From DATIJJ01 sp039936115 (GTDB lineage: Bacteria; Pseudomonadota; Gammaproteobacteria; DSM-16500), in assembly GCA_039936115.1 (NCBI GenBank), contig JBDTIZ010000299.1, positions 1 through 18,699 of the forward strand: a DNA stretch of 18,699 nucleotides. Reading direction: 5' to 3'. Below are positions 1-7,603 of this stretch, one piece after another. Numbering within the stretch: position 1 is the stretch's first letter; each line of letters opens with the position of its first letter. The notes below the pieces were generated by a model, which searched no databases, had not been told where the DNA came from, and saw nothing but the letters and a program-made list of their open reading frames with translations. The position numbers and the translations under genes were made by a program.

Positions 1-566
1 AATTGAATTTCACCAAAGACTTCAGGTGTTGTGAATTCACGTAAGTCATTTAAATTCTTAGCATCATAAGCAGCTTGCAACCGAATAAATTGCACTTTTG
101 CATCACGTAAAAATTCTGTTGCATCAAATCCTGCTGGCATTGTGGTTGCATTGCCTCTATTTGCAGTAAAACGCGAGTTTAAATCATGTACGTTAGTTCC
201 CGACATTTGGTTATATTGATTGGCGGATACTGCGGGTTGAAGTTTGTTGCGGAAAAGATTCCACAACATGAAGCCAATTCCTGCAATTGCCAACCAGGAT
301 AATATTCCACTTCCCAATCCATGCCCCATGAAGAGATACGCTAAAAGACCGCCTGCAGCAAGTCCAGCGATTGGACCTAACCACTTGTTACCCGCTGCTG
401 TTGCTGGCTGTGATAGTTGAGCGGGTGATTGTACACGCGAAAAATTACTGGATGACCGCTGCATACCAAAACTTCTGCCGCCACCAAAACGTCTCGCCTC
501 TGCATCATGAAAGAGGATACCGACAGTTACAATCATCATAAGTAATATCGAAAACAAATTGCGCAT
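1..566 (-). CDS. Tim44-like domain membrane protein (3' end outside window)
   Basis: This gene runs off the left edge; 188 codons are visible. The N-terminus (MRNLFSILLMMIVTVGILFH) is a signal peptide or signal anchor. It is followed by an Arg/Gly/Ser-rich stretch (about residues 24-60), then two hydrophobic segments (about 62-82 and 87-105). The last visible part, from about residue 148 (FDATEFLRDAKVQFIRLQAA), matches the start of the Tim44-like domain seen in bacterial inner-membrane proteins of unknown role. The ATG at 566 has an AAGGA ribosome-binding site 7-8 nt upstream, and an extended -10 promoter lies about 40 nt further up. The gene follows the YbbP-type permease but probably has its own promoter. 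The family call is good; the function is unknown. Confidence 0.75.
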   Translation of the reverse strand, partial: MRNLFSILLMMIVTVGILFHDAEARRFGGGRSFGMQRSSSNFSRVQSPAQLSQPATAAGNKWLGPIAGLAAGGLLAYLFMGHGLGSGILSWLAIAGIGFMLWNLFRNKLQPAVSANQYNQMSGTNVHDLNSRFTANRGNATTMPAGFDATEFLRDAKVQFIRLQAAYDAKNLNDLREFTTPEVFGEIQ

Positions 567-603
567 GTTGAATTCCTTATTGTTAAAATTTATAAGCGAA
601 CGC

Positions 604-612
604 ATTATAGCA
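604..612 (-). promoter_or_regulatory. Extended -10 promoter of the Tim44-like gene
   Basis: On the minus strand the sequence reads TGCTATAAT, a perfect extended -10 element, about 38 nt upstream of the start codon at 566. No good -35 box lies 17 bp further up, as expected for extended -10 promoters. It sits in the short gap after the stop codon of the permease. Confidence 0.6.
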
Positions 613-621
613 CCGCCCATG

Positions 622-2952
622 CTAGGATCCCATACCAAACACAAAATGCTCGAGTAACGCGCTAATTAAAAATCCTAATATACCCGATGTAAGAATAATC
701 AAAACACTAAATGACACAAATTCTGTCAATATACTTTTACGAATATAGGTATTGCTTGCGCCTAACACACGAAGCAATCGGTACGTTTGCTGCCTCTCAT
801 CCATGCTCGCTTGAATACTGGTCATAAAAATTAATACGCCAGCCGCTAATGCAAACATAAACAGATATTGCATAGCCAATGTCATCTTGTTGATGATGTC
901 TTGCATTTGTTGCAATATGTTAGCCACATCTATCACAGTAACATTTGGAAAACGTTGGATAAGTTGATTAAGCAAAACCACTTGATCCGCTGTTAAATGA
1001 AAACTTGTAAGATAAGTTGCAGGAATATTGCTAAATAACCCCGGAGGAAAAATCATAAAAAAATTAGGATGGAATGATGACCAGTCAAGTGTTCGGAAAT
1101 TACTGATGACTGCTGTTAATCGTTGATCTCCGATTTGAAAAACTAATTTATCACCCAGATGCAATTGTAAATCATCCGCTAATTTCTTTTCGACAGACAC
1201 CAAGCTTTTGCCATAATCAGACGCTGTCCAATCCTTTCCAAGCACAATTTTATTATCTGCAGGAAATTTCCACATCCAGCTTAAATTTAATTCTCGATGC
1301 AATGCATTGTTATGCGCAGCAGTTGCTGGAACTGCACTTAATATGGGTTTTTCATTCAATAAAATCAGACGGCCTCTGACCATAGGATAAATGGCTTCAA
1401 TTGAAATTTTATGTTCTTGAAAAAAATGCTTTAAACTAGGCACATCAGTTTGTGCAATATTGAATGCAAAATAATTCGGGGTATTACCCGGCAAAGATTG
1501 CTGCCAATTACTAATTAAATGTGTTCTCACCAAACCTAAAATAATCAACGAAGTTAAAATCAGGTTAAAGCCAATAAATTGCAAACTTATACTGTGGGAA
1601 TGCTGCACTATTTCGCTTAAACCACGTCTGATAGCACCTTCTGTATGAATTAAACTTCGCTTCAAGAACGCTAGAATTATTATACTTAACAGATATAAAA
1701 ATCCAATACTAAGCAAAACCGAATCCAAAAAGTAAAAAACTAATTCAGATAAATTCATATACCAAAAAATAAACGCGGAAATGAGAACGATTGAAACAAC
1801 GAGAGAATAGCTTTTTTGTTTTGTGTGCGAAGCAATTTCATTTCGCCAAATAAAAAGTGGCGAAATACGTGGTAATTGACTAATGAGTGGATAAGAAAAT
1901 GCAAATAATAAAAATATGCTGACAAAAAAACCCAACAAAACAGGACTAACGCCGGTTGCTGGCAAAGGAAATTGTAAAAATTCTTTAAACAAATTCGCAA
2001 ATATTTCTTGAAAAATATAACCCAAAATGACGGCTATGATGCCTGTAGTTAAAGCAACAAATAAGAGCTGCCAAAAAAAGATTTGCATGATTTGTTGTTT
2101 GCTAGCACCTAGACAGCGCCATAATGCAACGTATGAATTATGCCGGCGCATATATTGCTGAATACTTAATGCAATTGCAACACCGCTCATCATCAAACAG
2201 ACTAAAACTATTAACTGTAAATAACTTTCAGCATACTTCAAAATTGCATTTATTTTAAATTCTTGAGTGTTTAAATCGAGTAATCGCTGGCCGGGTTTTA
2301 ATTGTGGCACAATCCAATGACGAAATAACTGCAACTCTTTTGCTTCACCCACAAGCAACAAACGATAATCGATGCGGCTACCGGGTAAAATAGTTTTAGT
2401 CGCGGGGAGATCATCTATTCGTATTAAAACACGCGGTGCAATCGCCCAACCTGTATTGAGTGAATCAACATCGCTAGTCAGTAATTTACTCACGCGAAAA
2501 TTTGCAGCCCCTAGCATTAAATTATCATTCAATTTAATAGTTAATAATGGCAATAAGCGCGGTTCAATCCAAATTGAATTTTTCTCAATACGTATTGGAT
2601 TTTCGCTTATTAATGGATAAGTTGTTGAAACAGCTTGCACATTAACTAATTGCAATTGATTTTTCGCACTAATGACGGATGGGTATGTCCAGACTTCTGC
2701 ACTCTGCAATCCTAGTGAATTAGCCATCTTCACCCATTCTAGTGGAATAGCAAGTGGGCTACTTACAACGAGATTACCGCCGAGAAATTTCATGCTTTGT
2801 TGTTCTAAACCGCGTGTCACTCTATCCGTATAAAAATTTATAGCAGTCGTTGCAGTGATTGCTAGTAAAAGCGCGATGACAACAATTGTCCATTCACCAC
2901 GACGCCATTCGCGCCAAAATAATTTAATTGCCAAAATGGGGGCATTTAACAT
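622..2952 (-). CDS. ybbP: YbbP-type ABC transporter permease, C-terminally short
   Basis: This is the membrane subunit of a predicted lipid or lipoprotein-type ABC exporter of the FtsX/MacB superfamily, partner of the ATPase encoded just upstream. It has 776 residues. Residues 21-41 form an N-terminal membrane segment, then comes a periplasmic domain to about 240. A first FtsX unit spans about 245-360 (with RRHNSYVALWRCLGAS), followed by more membrane segments near 385-440 and 460-475 and a second periplasmic region. A second FtsX unit starts near 690 (ASMDERQQTYRLLRVLGAS). The protein stops at LLEHFVFGMGS, where relatives continue through one more membrane helix and a basic tail, so about 45-50 residues seem to be missing. 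The ATG overlaps the ATPase stop codon by 7 nt (ATGTTAA), indicating translational coupling. Confidence 0.85.
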   Translation of the reverse strand: MLNAPILAIKLFWREWRRGEWTIVVIALLLAITATTAINFYTDRVTRGLEQQSMKFLGGNLVVSSPLAIPLEWVKMANSLGLQSAEVWTYPSVISAKNQLQLVNVQAVSTTYPLISENPIRIEKNSIWIEPRLLPLLTIKLNDNLMLGAANFRVSKLLTSDVDSLNTGWAIAPRVLIRIDDLPATKTILPGSRIDYRLLLVGEAKELQLFRHWIVPQLKPGQRLLDLNTQEFKINAILKYAESYLQLIVLVCLMMSGVAIALSIQQYMRRHNSYVALWRCLGASKQQIMQIFFWQLLFVALTTGIIAVILGYIFQEIFANLFKEFLQFPLPATGVSPVLLGFFVSIFLLFAFSYPLISQLPRISPLFIWRNEIASHTKQKSYSLVVSIVLISAFIFWYMNLSELVFYFLDSVLLSIGFLYLLSIIILAFLKRSLIHTEGAIRRGLSEIVQHSHSISLQFIGFNLILTSLIILGLVRTHLISNWQQSLPGNTPNYFAFNIAQTDVPSLKHFFQEHKISIEAIYPMVRGRLILLNEKPILSAVPATAAHNNALHRELNLSWMWKFPADNKIVLGKDWTASDYGKSLVSVEKKLADDLQLHLGDKLVFQIGDQRLTAVISNFRTLDWSSFHPNFFMIFPPGLFSNIPATYLTSFHLTADQVVLLNQLIQRFPNVTVIDVANILQQMQDIINKMTLAMQYLFMFALAAGVLIFMTSIQASMDERQQTYRLLRVLGASNTYIRKSILTEFVSFSVLIILTSGILGFLISALLEHFVFGMGS

Positions 2953-3635
2953 AATTGTAAAACACCTTCACTTAATAACAAACGTCGCTCACACCGTGAT
3001 GCTAAGCTCTTATCATGCGTGACTAACACTAACGTCGTTTTTTGTTCCGCATTGAGTGAAAATAAAATATCGGAAATTAAATCGCCCGTGTGAGCATCTA
3101 AATTTCCTGTCATCTCATCTGCCAAAATAATTTCTGGACGAGTGATAAACGCGCGAGCAATAGCAACGCGTTGTTGTTCACCACCTGAGAGATGCGCCGG
3201 ATAATGATGTAATCTTTCGCCTAAACCGACGCGCTTTAACCATTCTGTTGCATCTCTGACTGCCTGCTGATGAGAAATATATTGGATTTCAAGTGGTAAC
3301 ATGACGTTTTCTAACGCTGTCAGCGTTGGTAAAAGTTGAAAAGATTGAAATATAAAGCCTACATACTTTCCTCTAATGAAAGCGCGTCGTTCTTCATCAA
3401 GCAGATTAAGATGATATTCTTTTAAATAAATCTGGCCATTGGTTGGTGTATCTAATCCTGCCATCAATGTTAATAACGTGGTTTTTCCTGATCCCGATGC
3501 ACCAACAATTGCAATACTTTCGCCTATTTTTATCAATAAATTGACATCTTTTAAAATTGAAATTTGACTATCACCACTCGGTACCTCTTTGCTAAGATGC
3601 TCCAGTCGTAAAAAATCAGAGGCTGTTTGTTGCAT
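2946..3635 (-). CDS. ybbA: YbbA-type ABC transporter ATP-binding protein
   Basis: This 229-residue ATPase of the LolD/MacB class energises the permease encoded next to it. The visible motifs are Walker A GASGSGKT (45-52), the Q-loop at Gln97, signature LSGGEQQ (149-155), Walker B IILADE (169-174), D-loop NLD and the H-loop His207 (VTHD). The usual LADEPTGNLD is LADEMTGNLD here, with Met for Pro. An in-frame upstream ATG at 3719 exists, but the extra 28 residues do not match the family. The ATG at 3635 is preceded by AAGGA at 8 nt and gives the normal length, so I chose it. Its start codon overlaps that of the divergent tesA. Confidence 0.9.
   Translation of the reverse strand: MQQTASDFLRLEHLSKEVPSGDSQISILKDVNLLIKIGESIAIVGASGSGKTTLLTLMAGLDTPTNGQIYLKEYHLNLLDEERRAFIRGKYVGFIFQSFQLLPTLTALENVMLPLEIQYISHQQAVRDATEWLKRVGLGERLHHYPAHLSGGEQQRVAIARAFITRPEIILADEMTGNLDAHTGDLISDILFSLNAEQKTTLVLVTHDKSLASRCERRLLLSEGVLQLC
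3590..3598 (+). promoter_or_regulatory. Putative extended -10 promoter of tesA
   Basis: TGCTAAGAT is an extended -10 match placed about 36 nt upstream of the tesA ATG, inside the 5' end of the oppositely oriented ybbA coding sequence. No -35 box is evident. The positioning is right, but the match is short. Confidence 0.4.
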
Positions 3636-4239
3636 GAAACGATTCCTTGTTGCATTACTATTGCTATTTACTTTACCGGTACTAGCAGAAAATACAATCC
3701 TAATTGTGGGCGATAGCATAAGCGCTGGCTACGGTATTAATCCAGCTGATGGCTGGGTGAGCTTGTTAGAACAGCGATTAAAAAAAGAGAACTATTCTTA
3801 TCGCGTTATTAATGCCAGTATTTCAGGTGATACCTTAAGTAACGGCTTAGAACGAATCCCTGCCGCATTACAAAAATACCATCCGCAAATTACTATTATT
3901 GAACTAGGTGGAAATGATGGATTACGTGGCCTGCAACTTGTAGCGATTAAAAATAATTTAGAACAGATTATCAACCGAGTCAAAGCAGCAAACAGCAAAG
4001 TGTTAGTTTTAGGGATGCGTCTACCGCCCAATTATGGGGCGGCATATACTCAACAATTTATGCAAATTTTCTCAGCATTAAGTGAACGCAAAGATATCAG
4101 TGTTGTACCACTTTTTTTAACAGGTGTTGACGATCAGTCCCCGCTCATGCAATCGGATGGAATTCATCCTCTCGCAATGGCGCAACCTATATTGCTTAAT
4201 AATGTTTGGCCGATGTTGCGTCCATTATTAGTAAAATAG
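3634..4239 (+). CDS. tesA: TesA-type GDSL esterase / lysophospholipase
   Basis: This periplasmic SGNH/GDSL hydrolase is of the TesA type (acyl-CoA thioesterase I, protease I, lysophospholipase L1), acting on acyl thioesters and lysolipids. The 201-residue product starts with a clear signal peptide (MKRFLVALLLLFTLPVLA). Block I is GDSISAGYG with catalytic Ser28. Block II is SGDTLSNG, block III is GGNDG, and block V is SDGIHPL with Asp175 and His178 of the triad. The chosen ATG has AGAGG 11 nt upstream; an upstream in-frame start (3589) would place 15 extra residues before the signal peptide. Divergence from ybbA/ybbP is the arrangement known from Escherichia coli, which supports the identity. 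Confidence 0.92.
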   Translation: MKRFLVALLLLFTLPVLAENTILIVGDSISAGYGINPADGWVSLLEQRLKKENYSYRVINASISGDTLSNGLERIPAALQKYHPQITIIELGGNDGLRGLQLVAIKNNLEQIINRVKAANSKVLVLGMRLPPNYGAAYTQQFMQIFSALSERKDISVVPLFLTGVDDQSPLMQSDGIHPLAMAQPILLNNVWPMLRPLLVK

Positions 4240-4284
4240 ATTTGAATGGACGGCGAGCGGAGAGATTTTAACGCTGTAGTCCCG

Positions 4285-4407
4285 CGTTGTTGCAGACTTT
4301 TTTGCTTTCGTAGGGGCTAATCTGTGTGTTCGCCCAGCCGCTTAAATATGCAACATTATTTCTTCGATAGAGAGGGCGAACACATAGGTTCGCCCCTACA
4401 AAAAGCC
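4285..4407. repeat. Dispersed palindromic repeat, GGTTCGCCCCTAC family, copy 1 (compound)
   Basis: This is a compound copy. A left part (4286-4335) has GTTGTTGCAGAC, a T-run, GTAGGGGC and GTGTGTTCGCCC. A right part (4373-4406) reads GGGCGAACACATAGG then TTCGCCCCTAC. The two 26-bp cores are inverted relative to each other and separated by 37 nt. The left flank is nearly identical to the copy at 11940. It lies between tesA and the cold-shock gene. Confidence 0.75.
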
Positions 4408-4528
4408 TTCATTCCTTAAAAGAAAATATGATAGACTTTAAAAGTCGTTGTAAATATTTCTCTCATCACTGAGTCTGAAATTATACTCACAACGTTTATT
4501 ATGTTTAATTTAAATGAAGGTTATAGTC

Positions 4529-4741
4529 ATGGCAGCACGTGAAAAAGGTACCGTTAAGTGGTTCAACAATAGCAAAGGGTTTGGCTTCATACAACGCGAT
4601 CAAGGTGAAGATGTATTTGTTCACTTTAAGTCGATTACTGGTAGCGGCTACCGCACACTGGAAGAAGGTCAGCGAGTAGAGTTTTCTGTTACACAGGGTC
4701 AAAAAGGTCTTCAAGCAGAAGAAGTTACTGTTGTTGAATAA
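4529..4741 (+). CDS. Cold-shock domain protein (CspA family)
   Basis: This 70-residue single cold-shock domain protein binds single-stranded RNA and DNA and acts as an RNA chaperone or anti-terminator in the cytoplasm. RNP1 is seen as KGFGFI (within GTVKWFNNSKGFGFIQ) and RNP2 as DVFVHF. Length and all aromatic positions are typical of the family. The ATG at 4529 has GAAGG 8 nt upstream. An in-frame ATG at 4514 would add five residues not seen in the family and would overlap this ribosome-binding site. The 289-bp spacer upstream could hold a long leader, as csp mRNAs often have, but I did not find a convincing promoter. Which paralogue it is cannot be told. Confidence 0.95.
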   Translation: MAAREKGTVKWFNNSKGFGFIQRDQGEDVFVHFKSITGSGYRTLEEGQRVEFSVTQGQKGLQAEEVTVVE

Positions 4742-4827
4742 CAACAATGTCTTTTCCGTGATAGGCATGGCTTGATCTGGTTGCGTCACAGAATTTGTCA
4801 GACACTCATATGATGAGGCAATGTAAA

Positions 4828-4906
4828 AACGGCCCTGTGTTTAAGCCGCTCTGGATGCCAGCTTAAAACATGCTGGCATCCAGAGCGGCTTAAACACAGG
4901 GCCGTT
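4828..4906. repeat. Perfect 35-bp inverted repeat with 9-nt loop
   Basis: The arms at 4828-4862 and 4872-4906 are exact reverse complements, starting ACGGCCCTGTGTTTAAGCCG and ending at a loop TTAAAACAT. It lies between the convergent csp and microprotein genes, where it may end transcription in both directions, although no T-run follows directly. Its inner part, CTGGATGCCAGCTT, recurs at 16967-16980. Confidence 0.9.
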
Positions 4907-4919
4907 CATTTCTAACTAT

Positions 4920-5015
4920 TTATCCTTTCTTTTCTTTCTTAGCAGCACGTTTTTCTTTCAGAGATTTCGCTGGTTTTTTCTTAGCTTCTTTTTTGGTATC
5001 TTTCGATTTACCCAT
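4920..5015 (-). CDS. 31-residue Lys-rich microprotein
   Basis: This tiny open reading frame encodes 31 residues, MGKSKDTKKEAKKKPAKSLK followed by EKRAAKKEKKG. About half of the residues are Lys or Arg, and no membrane segment or cysteine is present. It is preceded by a strong ribosome-binding site, AAGGAG, 8 nt before the ATG, which is the main reason to believe it. Alternating Lys/Ala/Glu suggests a helix or a disordered nucleic-acid-binding tail. Similar tiny basic proteins of unknown role occur in other Proteobacteria (recalled, not searched). Its function is unknown; ribosome or nucleic-acid association is a guess. Confidence 0.7.
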   Translation of the reverse strand: MGKSKDTKKEAKKKPAKSLKEKRAAKKEKKG

Positions 5016-5181
5016 TATTTATGCTCCTTAATTTTATAAAATCAGTTACGTTAACGAATCAAATAAAAGCTCTGAATCATCAACTCTTTTAATATAAACC
5101 CGGGTCACTTTTCCCAAGTTAAACTAACATATCATAACAAATGACATTGAACCATTGGATATTAGAATCTCTTGATAATTT

Positions 5182-5198
5182 TGGTTCGCCCCTACAAT
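5182..5198. repeat. GGTTCGCCCCTAC repeat, half-unit
   Basis: TGGTTCGCCCCTACAAT is one arm of the dispersed palindrome found complete at 11940-12014. No matching second arm is nearby. It lies about 25 bp past the corA stop codon. Confidence 0.55.
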
Positions 5199-5220
5199 AA
5201 ATTTCAAAAACAACCTAAGA

Positions 5221-6288
5221 CTAGATCCATTTCTTACGCCAAAAATATATCAACATTCCAACCGCCAGTGCCAGCATAATTCCCAATACAATATAATAGC
5301 CGTAATGCCAACTCAGCTCTGGCATATATTTAAAATTCATCCCATAAAGACTAGCAAGAAATGTCATGGGTATAAAAATCGTTGCAATGATCGTCAGAGT
5401 TTTCATCACTTCATTCATGCGATTAGTCAGACTCGAAAGATAAACATCCAATAAGTTAGACAGCATATCGCGAAAAGTTTCGATTGTATCGATTGCTTGT
5501 ACAACATGATCATATAAATCACGCATGTATAGACGCGTAAATGCGGAAATTAATTTTTCTTCACCTTGCAACAAATGACTAATGACTTCACGCATCGGCC
5601 AAATAGATTTACGTAAAAATAACATCTGTCGTTTCAAACGGTAAATAGTACGTGTATTTTGTGGCGCCGGATCTGAAATAATTTTTTCTTCAATTTTATC
5701 GATTTGATTTCCCAAACCTTCTAACACTAAAAAATAATAATCGACAACAGTATCAATCAGGCGATATGCCAAATAATCACTGCCTTGTTGTCGTAATCGT
5801 TGTGTCGACTCACTACATAATCTTTCATTGATATTTTTAAATATAGGTGTGTCTGATTCCTGAAAAGAAATCACAAAATCTTTACCTAAGAGAATACTCA
5901 ATTGTTCAGCGGCAAATCTTAATTTTTTAGGCTGCCAGAGAAAAATTTTTAATGTGATAAATTCATAATTTTCAAATTCTTCCACTTTAGGTCGTTGTTG
6001 AACATTTAATATATCTTCGATTGTGAGCGGATGAATTTTGTAAAGTGCTGCAAGCTGCTGGATTAATCCAACATTTTGTAATCCCTGAATATTTATCCAA
6101 GTTAGTCCGTTAGAAATTTTTCCACTTGTACACTCTTCAAGAGTTGTACCTGTTGCGACATGATATTGTTGTTCTGAATAAGTAACCATTGTCATGCGCG
6201 GCACAAAAGATTTTTTAAGGCCGGTAAAGGTAGCGGTACCAGGTGGTTGACCCACTTTGGAGGCTCGTTTGCGTACTTCACGAAACAT
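5221..6288 (-). CDS. corA: CorA-family magnesium/divalent cation transporter
   Basis: This 355-residue CorA-type channel for Mg2+ (and Co2+/Ni2+) works as an inner-membrane pentamer. A large acidic and helical cytoplasmic domain (about 1-290) is followed by two C-terminal membrane helices. Between them is the selectivity motif Gly-Met-Asn (316-318, in SLYGMNFKYMPEL). The basic tail FWRKKWI is typical. The ATG at 6288 has a strong AGGAGAGGA site 7 nt upstream, so the longer in-frame start at 6330, which overlaps the preceding gene, is less likely. It starts 14 nt after the GIY-YIG gene and is probably co-transcribed with it. Confidence 0.92.
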   Translation of the reverse strand: MFREVRKRASKVGQPPGTATFTGLKKSFVPRMTMVTYSEQQYHVATGTTLEECTSGKISNGLTWINIQGLQNVGLIQQLAALYKIHPLTIEDILNVQQRPKVEEFENYEFITLKIFLWQPKKLRFAAEQLSILLGKDFVISFQESDTPIFKNINERLCSESTQRLRQQGSDYLAYRLIDTVVDYYFLVLEGLGNQIDKIEEKIISDPAPQNTRTIYRLKRQMLFLRKSIWPMREVISHLLQGEEKLISAFTRLYMRDLYDHVVQAIDTIETFRDMLSNLLDVYLSSLTNRMNEVMKTLTIIATIFIPMTFLASLYGMNFKYMPELSWHYGYYIVLGIMLALAVGMLIYFWRKKWI

Positions 6289-6302
6289 AAATAAATCCTC
6301 TC

Positions 6303-6605
6303 CTATAAAACACCATTGCCGCACTGACACATTTCGTATAGTAATTCCGGATGCAAAATAAGCTGGCGTTTTGCATCTCTTGAAAGCGATTTAATATACT
6401 TTTCAATTTTCATTGCAGCTGTCTTATCACCAAACACTTGCCATTGTGACGCAATATTAAGCGGCTTAAAACTTCGAGTATATTTACATTTTGCCGTTCC
6501 CTTTAAATGTTCTTGAAAACGACGCGCCATGTCTGTGGTATAGCCCGTGTAATATGCTCCATTACTGCAATTTAAAATATACACCCAATAACATGTTGCT
6601 GTCAT
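6303..6605 (-). CDS. GIY-YIG domain protein (UPF0213/YhbQ-like)
   Basis: This 100-residue single-domain GIY-YIG superfamily protein is like Escherichia coli YhbQ, a putative structure-specific endonuclease of unsettled role. The first motif is WVYIL (7-11), the second YTGYT (19-23). A conserved Arg lies in DMARRFQEH (about 28-29), and Glu68 in KIEKYIKSL is the predicted metal ligand, so the active site seems intact. Relatives are usually 80-100 residues. The ribosome-binding site is weak. It sits between the lipoprotein and corA with short gaps, consistent with one minus-strand transcript. Confidence 0.88.
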   Translation of the reverse strand: MTATCYWVYILNCSNGAYYTGYTTDMARRFQEHLKGTAKCKYTRSFKPLNIASQWQVFGDKTAAMKIEKYIKSLSRDAKRQLILHPELLYEMCQCGNGVL

Positions 6606-6637
6606 ATTTATCCAGTTAGATCACACTCAGTAAATCA

Positions 6638-6871
6638 TTAATGCGTAATTGGACTAATCAATTTTGAAGCGGTAGCTGCTGCAGCGCCTGTATCAGCATT
6701 AGCATTTATATTGGGCGTAGCTTGGGGTTGGATAGTGGTTGCAGCCGATGATGGTTTTGATGCTGCGGCTTCTAGATCTGCTTTTTTCTGATCTTTTATC
6801 CCTTGAATATACGCACAACTCGATAACATCCCCAGTGCGATAGCAATGAATGCTGCAAATAGTAACTTCAT
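6638..6871 (-). CDS. Small predicted lipoprotein, Ala-rich
   Basis: This is a 77-residue lipoprotein. The hydrophobic signal sequence MKLLFAAFIAIALGM ends in the lipobox LSSC, with the acylated Cys at residue 19. The mature part is short, Ala/Thr/Pro-rich and probably unstructured (AAAATASKLISPITH at the end). The ATG at 6871 has GGGAG at 7 nt, while the ATG two codons earlier (6877) would overlap that site, so I chose the second. Ser follows neither +2 Asp nor another clear inner-membrane retention signal (Cys-Ala-Tyr), so outer-membrane sorting is expected. The family was not recognised. Confidence 0.7.
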   Translation of the reverse strand: MKLLFAAFIAIALGMLSSCAYIQGIKDQKKADLEAAASKPSSAATTIQPQATPNINANADTGAAAATASKLISPITH

Positions 6872-6933
6872 TTTCATACTCCCTGTTAAATGAAGTTCAT
6901 TCTAAATAAAAAACACCTTAGATTCTAATTAAA

Positions 6934-7410
6934 TCATTCAAAATCGTTATCCAGGGTGCCTGTATCCATGTTGGGATCATTTGGATAAGCGACAGGATAC
7001 GTAGGATTATAATCATCGGATTCTGGGTAATACACTGTGTAAGGGCGCGTCGTCCAGACCCGCCCTGCATTCGCGCTTGCGCAAGGCGAATAACAATAAT
7101 CTCTAGTACAAGTTGGATTACAACGTGGAACGATCACATTGCCAGAACAAGTGGGAATAACATCATAAACTTCGATATTATAATACGTAGGCCTATGCAC
7201 GACCTTATAATGAGGACGATAATATTTTTTATGGTAATGTTTTTTATAGTGCTTACGATGATGACAGGAATTACAGCAGGTTGCGCACACGACGTCTGGT
7301 TGAGAATAAACTAAATAGTATTCTGCATAAGCATTGCAGGATACAGCAGCAAATAAAACGACAAAACTGTATTTGAGGAGCAAGGCAAGTTGACGGATTT
7401 TTATTATCAT
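6934..7410 (-). CDS. Secreted His/Tyr/Cys-rich protein of unknown function
   Basis: A 158-residue exported protein begins at MIIKIRQL. Residues 1 to about 30 form a signal peptide ending near NAYA. The mature part begins EYYLVYSQPDVVCATCCNSC and continues with a His/Lys/Tyr cluster (HHRKHYKKHYHKKYYRPHYK). It then has two Cys-rich turns (PTCSG..VPRCNPTCTRDYCYSPC) and an acidic Asn/Pro/Tyr tail. About nine cysteines in the mature part suggest disulfides or metal binding. The ATG at 7410 has GGAGGG 7 nt upstream; the ATG at 7425 lies before that site. It is the first gene of the minus-strand run that ends with corA. I do not recognise a family. Confidence 0.7.
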   Translation of the reverse strand: MIIKIRQLALLLKYSFVVLFAAVSCNAYAEYYLVYSQPDVVCATCCNSCHHRKHYKKHYHKKYYRPHYKVVHRPTYYNIEVYDVIPTCSGNVIVPRCNPTCTRDYCYSPCASANAGRVWTTRPYTVYYPESDDYNPTYPVAYPNDPNMDTGTLDNDFE

Positions 7411-7433
7411 AAAAACGCCCTCCACTAGCCTTT

Positions 7434-7442
7434 ATTTTACCA
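7434..7442 (-). promoter_or_regulatory. Putative extended -10 promoter of the His/Tyr/Cys-rich protein gene
   Basis: The minus strand reads TGGTAAAAT, an extended -10 match, about 24 nt before the start codon at 7410, leaving room for the ribosome-binding site. No -35 box is visible. The spacer 7411-7603 is shared with the divergent cNMP-binding gene. Confidence 0.35.
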
Positions 7443-7603
7443 TTTTTGCTGCGAGATAAATTAGCAAACTTCTAATCGAATGAATCCACTCGTTATTTAC
7501 TTAAGGTTTTTGACACTAAAATCTTATTTTTCTACTTCGCTAGCTTTCTGAGTCTATTTTGCATATATTTATAGAATGGATTGATGACTTTGATGGGGGA
7601 AAT

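Noticed and set aside
4730..4745. GTTGTT/AACAAC hairpin at the csp stop codon as a terminator
   Set aside because: The stem is only 6 bp, AT-rich and not followed by a T-run; the 4828 palindrome is a better 3'-end candidate.
5033..5062. TTGATT / TATAAA promoter pair for the 31-residue microprotein
   Set aside because: The implied transcription start falls inside the ribosome-binding site, so the message would lack it.
7510..7538. Perfect TTGACA -35 box upstream of the cNMP-binding gene
   Set aside because: No acceptable -10 box lies 16-18 bp downstream (TACTTC at 17 bp), so it was not listed as a promoter.
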